Of a stretch of 64,000 nucleotides of DNA, positions 27,015 to 35,340 are shown in pieces. This DNA is from Halopenitus persicus (lineage in GTDB: Archaea > Halobacteriota > Halobacteria > Halobacteriales > Haloferacaceae): NCBI RefSeq assembly GCF_900107205.1, contig NZ_FNPC01000003.1, forward strand, positions 310,001 to 374,000, read 5' to 3'. Each line of letters starts with the position of its first letter. Position 1 is the first letter of the stretch. The notes beneath the pieces are model-generated. The model did no database searches. It saw nothing but the letters and a program-made list of their open reading frames with translations, and had not been told where the DNA came from. The position numbers and the translations under genes are program-made.

Positions 27015-28370
27015 TCAGTTGTCGTTCTCAACGCGTATCAGATCCGTCTTGTAAACCGATAGATCGACGTCTTCCCTCGAAACCATCGACGGAGCAACTC
27101 GGACTTTGAGTCGCTCGCGAACCAACGAAGCGAATTCCTCCGAAATCTCTTCGTCCGTTCGATCCGTGTTCTCCTCGCGAACGACTTCGACGGGAATAGG
27201 ATCGGTAAAGTGCACCTTGTCCTCTTCGGGCAGTATTATCTTCATCCGGGAACTCGCCCCCTCAACGTCGGCGAGTACCTCACGAATTCCTGCAGGATAG
27301 ACGTTTTGCGCCTTGTATATCAACATATCGTCAGCTCGTCCAATGACCTGGATCTTCGGGGAGGTACGACCACACGAACACTCGTTTGCGCCAGTGATTC
27401 GTGCGTAATCACCTGACCGGAAGCGTAACAGCGGCGTCGCCTCTCGGTTCAGTGGCGTGTAGACGAGCTCACCCTCCGCACCGGGTTCCATCTCGATGTG
27501 CTCCTCAGTCTCAGGATCGATGAGTTCCACATAGACGTATTCCTGACACACGAGATGCATTCCGTCCTCCTCCTCACACTCGCCGGACAAGGCTGCGGCG
27601 ACGTCGCCGATCCCCATCACCTCTGCGGCGCGTTCGGCACCATATTCCTCGTGCAATTGCTGTCTGATCTCCGGATTCGCCATTCCGGGTTCCCCGCCCC
27701 CGATGAGTTTGTCCAGAGCCATCTCTTCGACCTCCTTCCCGACCGTTTCGGGAGCTCGATCGATGAGATACTGGTGGTAGGATGCAGTCCCGAATAACCC
27801 ATCCGCGTCCAACTTTTCGGTCGTTTTCAGAATCCGTTCGGTGCTTCCGTCGCCGGCTGGAACGGCCGTTGCGCCGGTTCGTTCTATTCCTTGGATGTAC
27901 GGAAGCCCTCCGGGAACCATCGTTCGACCGATCGCGTGGACGAATACATCGTCCGGTCTCACACCGGCTGCATAGACTGAGCGGGCACACATTTCGATCC
28001 ACGCGTCAAGGTCGCTGTCAGTTAGTCCGAAAAAGGTCGGCTCGCCGGTTGTCCCGGATGAGGACATCACTCGATTGATCTCATCTCGATCGGCAGCTTG
28101 GTGAGCTCCGAGCGGCTGATCACGTGTCGACGTCGTCTGGTTTTCCCGTTCGTCGTCCTTAACGGTGAACGGGATCTGCCTGAAGTCTTCAACGGTCTCA
28201 ATGGAATCGGGATCAATGCCCCATTCATTGAACCGTTCTTGATAGAAATCCGAGTTTTCAGCGAGGTAGTTCACCTGTTCGATCAGTAAATCCTCCTGTA
28301 GTTCCTGAACGTCACTCCACGGACGAGTCTCGATCTCAGAAAAAACGTTATCGTTGTATGGTGTTGACAT
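27015..28370 (-). CDS. Phenylacetate-CoA ligase-like (PaaK-type) AMP-forming ligase
   Basis: A 451-residue adenylate-forming enzyme making acyl-CoA from a carboxylic acid, ATP and CoA. The PaaK-type pattern is clear: ENSDFYQERFNEWGIDPD, the P-loop MSSSGTTGEPTFFGLT (about 106-121), GIGDVAAALSGECEEEDGMH, ELVYTPLNREATPLLRFRSG, YARITGANECSCGRTSPKI (with Cys-x-Cys) and GRADDMLIYKAQNVYPAGI. The final Lys-containing segment is LSVYKTDLIRVEND. It has the length of PaaK rather than longer acyl-CoA synthetases, so an aromatic acid such as phenylacetate or benzoate-like is likely. It lies 66 bp downstream of the enoyl-CoA hydratase on the same strand, probably one operon. Confidence 0.93.
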   Translation of the reverse strand: MSTPYNDNVFSEIETRPWSDVQELQEDLLIEQVNYLAENSDFYQERFNEWGIDPDSIETVEDFRQIPFTVKDDERENQTTSTRDQPLGAHQAADRDEINRVMSSSGTTGEPTFFGLTDSDLDAWIEMCARSVYAAGVRPDDVFVHAIGRTMVPGGLPYIQGIERTGATAVPAGDGSTERILKTTEKLDADGLFGTASYHQYLIDRAPETVGKEVEEMALDKLIGGGEPGMANPEIRQQLHEEYGAERAAEVMGIGDVAAALSGECEEEDGMHLVCQEYVYVELIDPETEEHIEMEPGAEGELVYTPLNREATPLLRFRSGDYARITGANECSCGRTSPKIQVIGRADDMLIYKAQNVYPAGIREVLADVEGASSRMKIILPEEDKVHFTDPIPVEVVREENTDRTDEEISEEFASLVRERLKVRVAPSMVSREDVDLSVYKTDLIRVENDN

Positions 28371-28436
28371 TGCTCGCAGTGTATGCCGTGAACTGATTAT
28401 ACTTAAATATATCTATTGCTGTGACTCAGTCTGGTT

Positions 28437-29192
28437 TTAGAATTCCGGCTCTCGGTCTTCAAAGAACGCCTCCCGGCCTTCCTTGAAATCCTCGTCCGAA
28501 GCGAGACACCTCGCGAGTTCGAGGTCCCACTTCGCGGACGAGATCGGATCGGGATATGCTTCGTTCAATGATTTCGTAATTGCTGAGACTGCAGCCGGTG
28601 ATTGGGATGCAACCGATTCCGCGAGTTTCATCGTTTCCGCGGAGAAATCCTCCTCGACTGATTCTACAATGAGGCCCCACTCTTCGGCTTCAGCCGCACT
28701 AAACGAGCGGCCTGTTAACAATAGTTCCCTCGCACGGGAGATCCCGACCGATTGGGCAAGGAAGCGAACCGCGCCGGCCGGTGGGATGATTCCGCGTGAC
28801 GCCTCCGGTAGCGCGAAGGTCGTTCCCGCCGCAGCGATGCGGAGATCACAACCGAGCGCGATCTCCAGACCGCCACCGACCGCGATCTCTTCCATAGCTG
28901 CTATGTATGGCGTCCCGGATTGATGGATCTCGATGATGGCGTCGATGGACACGTTTACTGCTTGGATAAACGTTTCCGGGTCTTGGGAGAGATCACCGCC
29001 GGCACAATACATTCCGTCTGATCCTTTGATGATTGCCGCCCGATATCCTCCCGTTTCCACGTGCTCGACTGCCTCTGCAAAGTCTTTTGACGTTTCCAAA
29101 TCGATCGCATTCACCTCGGATGAACTGTCCAGGGTTATCTGTGCGATCTCCCCGGACTCCTCAACAGTAACGGACCCGTTGGCACACTCCAT
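28437..29192 (-). CDS. Enoyl-CoA hydratase/isomerase family protein
   Basis: A 251-residue crotonase. The oxyanion-hole strand is GMYCAGGDLSQDPET, the first catalytic Glu position is in EEIAVGGGLEIALGCDLRIA, and the second is kept in ALPEASRGIIPPAGAVRFL. The core SFSAAEAEEWGLIVESVEED follows. Both Glu are present, so hydratase activity is plausible. It would act on the enoyl-CoA made downstream of the PaaK-type ligase; no acyl-CoA dehydrogenase or thiolase is in the island, so the pathway is incomplete here. It is divergent from the ABC transporter operon across 139 bp. Confidence 0.93.
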   Translation of the reverse strand: MECANGSVTVEESGEIAQITLDSSSEVNAIDLETSKDFAEAVEHVETGGYRAAIIKGSDGMYCAGGDLSQDPETFIQAVNVSIDAIIEIHQSGTPYIAAMEEIAVGGGLEIALGCDLRIAAAGTTFALPEASRGIIPPAGAVRFLAQSVGISRARELLLTGRSFSAAEAEEWGLIVESVEEDFSAETMKLAESVASQSPAAVSAITKSLNEAYPDPISSAKWDLELARCLASDEDFKEGREAFFEDREPEF

Positions 29193-29331
29193 ACAGTGCG
29201 AGGTGATCTAGCATCATATAATTCTTGTCCTTAATATTAGAGCCTCCGGTCCACTTGAGACGGATGTCTGATACATAATATACCTATCAGTAAACTATTT
29301 ATTGTAGTAGTTTAACCAGGATGCTAGACGT

Positions 29332-30576
29332 ATGTCACACGATAAGAGTTACCCATCGGACCGAAGTAATCGACGAACGTTTTTGAAGACGCTCGGAGCT
29401 GGAGGAATCGCGCTTACTGCTGGGTTGGCAGGTTGTACTGGGGGTAGTGGGGAAGGAACTACGCTCCAATTCGGAATTATGAATCCGATGGAGGGACCAT
29501 ACTCCGGGCTCGGGTCGAATCAACGCGAAGGGTACGAGTTGGGTATCCAGAAAATCAACGAGAGCGACGAATTTGATTTCACCATCGATGCCACCTTCGA
29601 GAACACGAAATCGGAAGTCTCGACGGCTAGGCAAAAGGCACAAAAGCTCGTTCAGCAGGACGACAAGGATTACCTCTCCGGATGTGTCTCAAGCGCAGCG
29701 AGCTTAGCGATCAACTCCTTCGCGCAGGAACAGGAGATTCTCTGGGTTCCCGGTGGAGGGGCGATTCAGATCACCGGCAGCGGTTGTAACGAATGGAGTT
29801 TTCGAGCAGAAACCCACTCTGGTCAGATCGCACGGGCGTTCGGCCCCTGGATCCCGAAGAATATCGGCACCCAGGGCTGGATTCATTATGCGGACTACTC
29901 CTACGGTAAGGACATTAATACCTCGTTCACTGAGCAGATGCAAGCCTCCGACGCCAGTGTAAACATCGTGGGGCGGTCAACCTCGCAGCTCGGTGCGACG
30001 AACTTCTCGTCCTACATCAGCCAGATCGAAAATTCGGAAGCGGAGTTCGTCGTCCTTGGTCTCGCCGGAGGTGATCTGATCACCTTCGTCAAGCAAGCGG
30101 TCGATGCTGGTCTCAAGGAGACCGTGACGATCACCAGTCCGACGATGTGTATGCAGGCTATCCGGAATGCGCTCGGTGAGGCAGCGAACGGAACTTATGG
30201 CGGCGTCCGCTACGACCCAAAGATCGACACACCTGCCAACCAGGACTTCGTCGAGAGATACCAGGAGGAATACGACGGCAATCCCGATGCCTTCGCTCGT
30301 GCCGGATTCGACGCGATATGGATGACGGCACAGGGTATCCAGGAAGCTGACGATACAGGTCCAGCAACGGTTAAGGATTCGCTCCCCGGTCAAGAAGTAT
30401 CCTCGGTGTTCGGTTCCAATACCTACCGCGAATGTAATAATCAAGCTACTAATCCCGTCTGGGTCGGGAGGAACGTACCAAGTGACCAGGGAGGATCGAG
30501 TAGCGTCGAACTTCTCTCTCAAAAGAGCGGACAGGAAGCAGTCGCACCGTGCAGTGAGGTCAATTGTAGCCTCTAA
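29332..30576 (+). CDS. LIV-type ABC transporter substrate-binding lipoprotein
   Basis: A 414-residue extracellular binding protein of the branched-chain amino acid (LivJ/urea/amide) family. The Tat signal NRRTFLKTLGAGGIALTAGL ends in LAGC, giving a lipid anchor. The binding fold is type I periplasmic: LQFGIMNPMEGPYSGLGSNQ, ENTKSEVSTARQKAQKLVQQ, FVVLGLAGGDLITFVKQAVD and AFARAGFDAIWMTAQGIQEA. A ctatttattg box lies 28-37 bp upstream. It heads a four-gene operon with the fused permease 11 bp downstream. The neighbouring CoA ligase and hydratase suggest an organic acid, possibly aromatic, as ligand. Confidence 0.94.
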   Translation: MSHDKSYPSDRSNRRTFLKTLGAGGIALTAGLAGCTGGSGEGTTLQFGIMNPMEGPYSGLGSNQREGYELGIQKINESDEFDFTIDATFENTKSEVSTARQKAQKLVQQDDKDYLSGCVSSAASLAINSFAQEQEILWVPGGGAIQITGSGCNEWSFRAETHSGQIARAFGPWIPKNIGTQGWIHYADYSYGKDINTSFTEQMQASDASVNIVGRSTSQLGATNFSSYISQIENSEAEFVVLGLAGGDLITFVKQAVDAGLKETVTITSPTMCMQAIRNALGEAANGTYGGVRYDPKIDTPANQDFVERYQEEYDGNPDAFARAGFDAIWMTAQGIQEADDTGPATVKDSLPGQEVSSVFGSNTYRECNNQATNPVWVGRNVPSDQGGSSSVELLSQKSGQEAVAPCSEVNCSL

Positions 30577-30587
30577 TAACACAGAAA

Positions 30588-32543
30588 ATGTCGCTTCTAT
30601 TTGAGCAGTTATTGAATGGACTGACGATCGGGGTCGTCTACGTTCTCATAGCTGCCGGACTGTCGGTCATCTTCGGCGTAATGGACGTCATCAACTTCTC
30701 CCATGGTGAACTCTTCGCGCTGGGGGCATACTTCGCCATCTCGCTGGCAGCCCCGTTCGGCGGTCCGGGATTCTGGCTAGCACTCGTGGTTGCCCCGCTA
30801 CTCGTCGGGATTATCGGAGCTGCCATCGAACGGTTCACTATTCGGCCCCTTTATGGACGGAATCCGCTCTATCAGATCCTCCTCACCTTCGGACTCGTCC
30901 TCGTCATTGCTGATATAATCGTGTTACTCTGGGGCCGTCAACAACAGCAGTTTTCGGGACCTCCATCATTGGCGGGCTCCATCCAAATATTCGGATTCAG
31001 TTATTCCCTTTATAACCTCTTCATCATCACTTTCGGCCTCGCACTTGCGGGGGCAATTTGGTACGGTCTGAATAACACGCGTGTTGGTTTGGTCATTCGA
31101 GCGGGAGCTCAGGACCGAGAGATGGTCCAAAACCTGGGGATCGAAATAGATCGGTACTATACGCTCGTTTTCGGTGTTGGTTCAGCGATCGCCGCGGCCG
31201 GTGGTGTCGTATTAGGAGGGTACCAATCCGTATCCCCCGCAATGGGCCACTCCGTTATTATTCCAGCCTTCGTGATCGTCGTTCTTGGAGGACTTGGTAG
31301 TTTCCGAGGCGCAGTTGCAGGTGGGCTGCTGGTTGGGGTTATTCAAACCCTCACGCGCTCATACGTTCCTCTATTGGAAGGATTGGTCGTTTTCTTGCTG
31401 ATGATCGCTGTTCTCCTGGTCAAGCCCTCCGGTTTGTTTGGGGATCCAGAATGGCAAGAAGCCGGAGGGGAGCATACGACGTTATCCACCGGTAGCGGTG
31501 GTATCTTGTCGAAGTCACAACGACTGCGTGTCGGCGCCACCGTAGTCGGCGCATTGCTCGTGATTCCACTTGGAACGAACGTGTTGTACTCACCGTACAT
31601 CGTTTCGATAACGAGTGATATCCTGATTTGGGCTCTGTTTGCTCTCAGTCTCGATTTGGTATTGGGGTACGCTGGCCTGGTTTCACTCGGGCATGCAATG
31701 TTCTATGGGCTCGGGGCATACACGACGATGCTTACGATGATACATCTCACGCCATCCGTGCTAGTCGCTCTTGTACTCGCGATCATCGTAGCCGCGATAA
31801 TTGCTTGGGTCGTCGGTTACCTCTCGATTCGCGTGTCAGGAATTTACTTCGCGATGATCACGCTCGCGTTCGCCCAGGTGTTCTACAACTTAGTCTACAA
31901 GTTCGAGTGGACCGGCAGTAGCCAGGGGCTCTATGGAGCGACCCCGATGTATGGTATTGCGGGCATCGGCGTCGCGGTTGGAGATCTCTCACTGTCGGCG
32001 GGGCCGATCAGCATTAGCAGCGCGGAAGTGTTCTATTATCTTCTCGTCGTGATCGCAGTCTGCTCCTTCCTCCTCGTCCGTCGTATTATGGTAGCACCGT
32101 TCGGAAGCGTATTGAAATCCATTCGGGAAAGCCAGAAACGATCGCGGTTCGTCGGGTACAACGTTACTGCTCACAAACGCAATGCGTTCGTTCTTAGCGG
32201 AGGACTTGCTGGACTCGCTGGAGGACTATATGCGATCTCCAACGGCTTCGTCTCACCGGACGTCCTCCATTGGCTTCGATCAGGTGAACTCGTCGTGATG
32301 GCCGTTTTGGGCGGCATCGGCACGCTATATGGACCGATGCTTGGAGCTGGCGTATTCATCTTCTTTGAAGACCTGTTATCCACGTATATCGAGCAATGGC
32401 GGATGGTCCTTGGAACAATATTCATTCTATTTGTCATCTATATCCCTCGAGGGATAGTATCGATTGGCCCGTATCTGAGGGATAGAGGAATCATCGACAT
32501 TACTGAGCAAAAATTCGAAAGGAGTGAGATCGATGACGACTGA
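30588..32543 (+). CDS. Fused LivH-LivM permease of the LIV-type ABC transporter
   Basis: A 651-residue membrane protein joining both permeases. Residues 1-290 are LivH-like (GVVYVLIAAGLSVIFGVMDV, INFSHGELFALGAYF, FRGAVAGGLLVGVIQTL). A polar linker of about 25 residues (PEWQEAGGEHTTLSTGSGG) follows, then residues 310-640 are LivM-like (IWALFALSLDLVLGYAGLVS, LGHAMFYGLGAYT, RSRFVGYNVTAHKRNAFVLS). The usual LivHM are two genes of about 300 residues each, so this is a genuine fusion with no internal stop or start. It overlaps the ATPase gene downstream by 11 bp. Roughly 16-18 membrane segments are expected. Confidence 0.94.
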   Translation: MSLLFEQLLNGLTIGVVYVLIAAGLSVIFGVMDVINFSHGELFALGAYFAISLAAPFGGPGFWLALVVAPLLVGIIGAAIERFTIRPLYGRNPLYQILLTFGLVLVIADIIVLLWGRQQQQFSGPPSLAGSIQIFGFSYSLYNLFIITFGLALAGAIWYGLNNTRVGLVIRAGAQDREMVQNLGIEIDRYYTLVFGVGSAIAAAGGVVLGGYQSVSPAMGHSVIIPAFVIVVLGGLGSFRGAVAGGLLVGVIQTLTRSYVPLLEGLVVFLLMIAVLLVKPSGLFGDPEWQEAGGEHTTLSTGSGGILSKSQRLRVGATVVGALLVIPLGTNVLYSPYIVSITSDILIWALFALSLDLVLGYAGLVSLGHAMFYGLGAYTTMLTMIHLTPSVLVALVLAIIVAAIIAWVVGYLSIRVSGIYFAMITLAFAQVFYNLVYKFEWTGSSQGLYGATPMYGIAGIGVAVGDLSLSAGPISISSAEVFYYLLVVIAVCSFLLVRRIMVAPFGSVLKSIRESQKRSRFVGYNVTAHKRNAFVLSGGLAGLAGGLYAISNGFVSPDVLHWLRSGELVVMAVLGGIGTLYGPMLGAGVFIFFEDLLSTYIEQWRMVLGTIFILFVIYIPRGIVSIGPYLRDRGIIDITEQKFERSEIDDD

Positions 32544-33306
32544 AAGGGAGACAAACATAGCCCTCGAAACTCAAGGACTCACACGTCAGTTCGGCCAATT
32601 AGTCGCCGTTGATGAGGTTGATCTCACCGTTGAAAAGGACAGCTTCCACTGTATTATCGGACCGAACGGTGCAGGCAAGACGACGCTATTCAATCTGCTC
32701 TCGGGAGCACTCAGTCCGACAAGCGGATCGATCATTTTGAACGGACGAGATATAACCAATACGACCCCGGAACAGCGAGTCCATTACGGACTTGGCAGAT
32801 CGTTCCAGATATCTGATGTATTCACAAATCTCACGGTTAAAGAGAACATTCGGCTAGGAATTCAATCACGACAGTATCGAGATCTCGGAGTCGTCGATAA
32901 ACTGTTCAGTCCAACAGCTACGTTTGAAGACATAGAACGTCGGACCGCCGAAGTGCTCGAACAAACGGATCTAATGGAATACGCCGATACGGAAGCATCC
33001 GCCCTATCGTACGGAAATAAACGTCGACTGGAGATCAGCATCGTGCTCGCAACCGACCCGGAGGTCGTGCTCTTGGACGAACCAACAGCAGGGATGAGTA
33101 GAGAAAATACGATGGCGACGATCGAGATGCTACAAGGTATACTAGCCGATAAGACGCTTGTACTCGTTGAACACGACATCGACCTCGTTATGGAATTGGC
33201 CGATAGGATCACCGTCCTGCACAACGGGGCCACACTTGCCGTCGGAAGCCCCGACGAAATCGCCGATAGCGAGGAAGTGAATCGAGTGTATCTCGGGGAA
33301 CCCTGA
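32533..33306 (+). CDS. livG: LivG-type ABC transporter ATPase
   Basis: A 257-residue ATPase. Walker A is GPNGAGKTTLFNLLSG, the LivG marker is GLGRSFQISDVFTNLTVKEN, the signature is SALSYGNKRRLEISIVLATD, Walker B is VVLLDEPTAGMS, and the switch His is in LVEHDIDLVMELADR. The ATG at 32533 overlaps the permease end by 11 bases; an in-frame GTG at 32524 is less likely. It works with LivF to power the fused permease. Confidence 0.95.
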   Translation: MTTERETNIALETQGLTRQFGQLVAVDEVDLTVEKDSFHCIIGPNGAGKTTLFNLLSGALSPTSGSIILNGRDITNTTPEQRVHYGLGRSFQISDVFTNLTVKENIRLGIQSRQYRDLGVVDKLFSPTATFEDIERRTAEVLEQTDLMEYADTEASALSYGNKRRLEISIVLATDPEVVLLDEPTAGMSRENTMATIEMLQGILADKTLVLVEHDIDLVMELADRITVLHNGATLAVGSPDEIADSEEVNRVYLGEP

Positions 33307-33308
33307 CA

Positions 33309-34040
33309 ATGGGATCAAGCAACTCCCATACCCACCTCCTGGAGTTGGATGACGTCCGCTCGGGATATGGCGAAACGGAGGTTCTGAACGGAATCTCTAT
33401 GACGGTAGACGAGGGTGAAGTCGTTGCGCTCATTGGGCGAAATGGAGCCGGGAAAACGACCACCCTTCGTACAATTATGGGCCACTTAGTACCGACTACA
33501 GGTACTATCAATTATCGTGGTAGTGATATATCACAGAGGGACGTCGCCAAAACGGCACAGCAAGGAATCACCCTTGTCCCGGAGGATCGCCAGATATTCC
33601 CCGGTCTTTCGATCCGGGAGAACGCTAAGATCTCGGAAGTAGGAACAACACACAACGAAGGCTGGGACGTTGATGACGCCCTTTCGCTGTTTGCGAATTT
33701 GGAAGGGAAGGAGAACCGACCGGGAAGTGCATTGAGCGGTGGTGAGCAGCAAATGTTAGCGATCGCGAGAGCACTCGTCTCCGGTCCGGAATTATTGGTG
33801 TTGGACGAACCAACTGAGGGGTTAGCACCCAAGATCGTCGACGAGGTCGCTGGAATCATCGCCGATCTCAAATCACGGGGGCTGACGATCCTGCTCGTCG
33901 AACAGAACGTTGAAACTGCCATTGAGCTGGCGGATAGAGTGTACGTCCTTGATCGGGGTGAGATCGTGTTTGAAGGAACCACGGAGGAGTTCACCGCGGA
34001 TGAGAACATCAAGGAGAGTTACTTAGGAATATCCGAGTAA
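33309..34040 (+). CDS. livF: LivF-type ABC transporter ATPase
   Basis: A 243-residue ATPase, the last gene of the LIV-type operon, starting 2 bp after LivG. It has Walker A GRNGAGKTTTLRTIMG, the LivF marker GITLVPEDRQIFPGLSIREN, signature SALSGGEQQMLAIARALVSG, Walker B LLVLDEPTEGLAPKI and switch VEQNVETAIELADRVYVLD. All nucleotide-binding residues are intact. A T-rich run 40 bases after the stop may end the transcript. Confidence 0.95.
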   Translation: MGSSNSHTHLLELDDVRSGYGETEVLNGISMTVDEGEVVALIGRNGAGKTTTLRTIMGHLVPTTGTINYRGSDISQRDVAKTAQQGITLVPEDRQIFPGLSIRENAKISEVGTTHNEGWDVDDALSLFANLEGKENRPGSALSGGEQQMLAIARALVSGPELLVLDEPTEGLAPKIVDEVAGIIADLKSRGLTILLVEQNVETAIELADRVYVLDRGEIVFEGTTEEFTADENIKESYLGISE

Positions 34041-34390
34041 TACTGCAGAGAGATTTAAAAACCTCGAGGCTCGTTGGCCTTTTTTATCGATCAGCTGCGA
34101 ACCGGCATTCTACGCCGTTATGCAGTACCGATGAATCATATCTGGAGTATTTATCAATTATACTAATGGTATTTTAAATTTATAATTGTGGTGTGTATTA
34201 ACCTCAACCAGCATCATTCAGATAAAAGTCACCTCTTCACCACACCGTCCCACTCGACGTAGTCGGTACACTGCTGAGGTGAATGATTGTATGATGAGCG
34301 ACTCGAATCACTTCCACTCATTCTTCAATCTGGCCCGGATAGTGGCTGAGAGGGCGTGCCGTTTATCCGCGTCCCCGCCGTGGGTCGCGT
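34041..34390. other. Right-border spacer of the island with a possible terminator
   Basis: About 350 bases after livF. A ccttttttat tract near 34078-34087, preceded by cctcgaggc, is a plausible U-rich archaeal terminator for the ABC operon. AT-rich sequence follows (34125-34200), then composition climbs back to GC-rich by about 34340. No gene, transposase or repeat end is visible. Confidence 0.6.
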
Positions 34391-35248
34391 ATGGAGTTGC
34401 AGCGACTCGTTCGGGGGCGGATCGGCTGGCCCGAGATCGAACGAGTCGCCGCTGAGCTCGCCGACCGATACGACCGCGAGACGGTGCACGTCCGCTTTCT
34501 CGACGCGGACAACTGGCTGTCGACCCCGATGGTGCTCGACGACGACCGCTTCGTGAAGGTGATCACGAGACAGAACACGCTGGTCCACGCCCTGTTCACG
34601 ACCGGGCGCAACCTCGGGGCGTTCTCCTCGGGAACCGAGGGCTTCTTCGAGCGGTTCGAGACGCCCTACGAGATGGCTCGCCACGAGCTCGAGGCGACCC
34701 GGAGGCTCCGTGACCTCGGCGTCAACGCGCCCGAGCCGATCGAGGCGCTCGAGATCGACGGGCTCGGCGTGCTCGTCCTGGAGTACCTCCCGGAGTTCCG
34801 GTCGCTCGACGAGCTGGATACGGACCGCGAGCGCGAGCTCGCCCCCGCGCTCTTCGAGACGCTGCGGACGATCCACGACGCGGGGCTCGCCCACGGCGAC
34901 CTCCGGGCCGAGAACGTGTTGATACTCGACGGCGAGATCTACGTCATCGACGCGACGAACGTCGCCGACGACGCCAGGGACGACGCCCGCGCGTACGACC
35001 TCGCGAGCGCGCTCGCCTCGCTGGAGCCGCTCATCGGTCCGCGGGAGACGATCGCGGCCGCGTTGACCGCTTACACCACTGCGGAGCTGCTCGACGCCCG
35101 CCGGTTCCTGGATTTCGTCGCGATGCGTCCGGATCACGACTTCGACGCGACCGGGCTCAAGGGAGAACTCGAGAAGCGCGCGACTCGGTCACGAAGGACC
35201 GGAAGCGGGGGATCCACCCCGCCCGATGAGGAACCGGCCGATGGGTGA
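34391..35248 (+). CDS. RIO1/Bud32-like protein kinase
   Basis: A 285-residue atypical kinase. Strands and the catalytic Lys lie in RFVKVITRQNTLVHALF. The hinge region is LGVLVLEYLPEFRSLDEL, the catalytic loop is GLAHGDLRAENVLILDG (His-x-Asp...Asn), and the metal-binding Asp is in IYVIDATNVADDARDDARAY. This is the lipopolysaccharide-kinase/RIO fold common in haloarchaea. It has no signal or membrane segments, so it acts in the cytosol. The last 25 residues are a charged tail. It marks the return to GC-rich core DNA; substrates unknown. Confidence 0.88.
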   Translation: MELQRLVRGRIGWPEIERVAAELADRYDRETVHVRFLDADNWLSTPMVLDDDRFVKVITRQNTLVHALFTTGRNLGAFSSGTEGFFERFETPYEMARHELEATRRLRDLGVNAPEPIEALEIDGLGVLVLEYLPEFRSLDELDTDRERELAPALFETLRTIHDAGLAHGDLRAENVLILDGEIYVIDATNVADDARDDARAYDLASALASLEPLIGPRETIAAALTAYTTAELLDARRFLDFVAMRPDHDFDATGLKGELEKRATRSRRTGSGGSTPPDEEPADG

Positions 35249-35340
35249 TCCGGAGTCGGGTGACGCCGGACTCGGTGCCTCGGCATCGTGGCGTCGGTCG
35301 TCGTCCGGGGAACTTCGACCCTCGAAACCGGAGGCGCCGA

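Noticed and set aside
34186-34455. 89-codon plus-strand frame at the island's right border
   Set aside because: It runs into the kinase gene in another frame and has no protein-like pattern; probably spurious.
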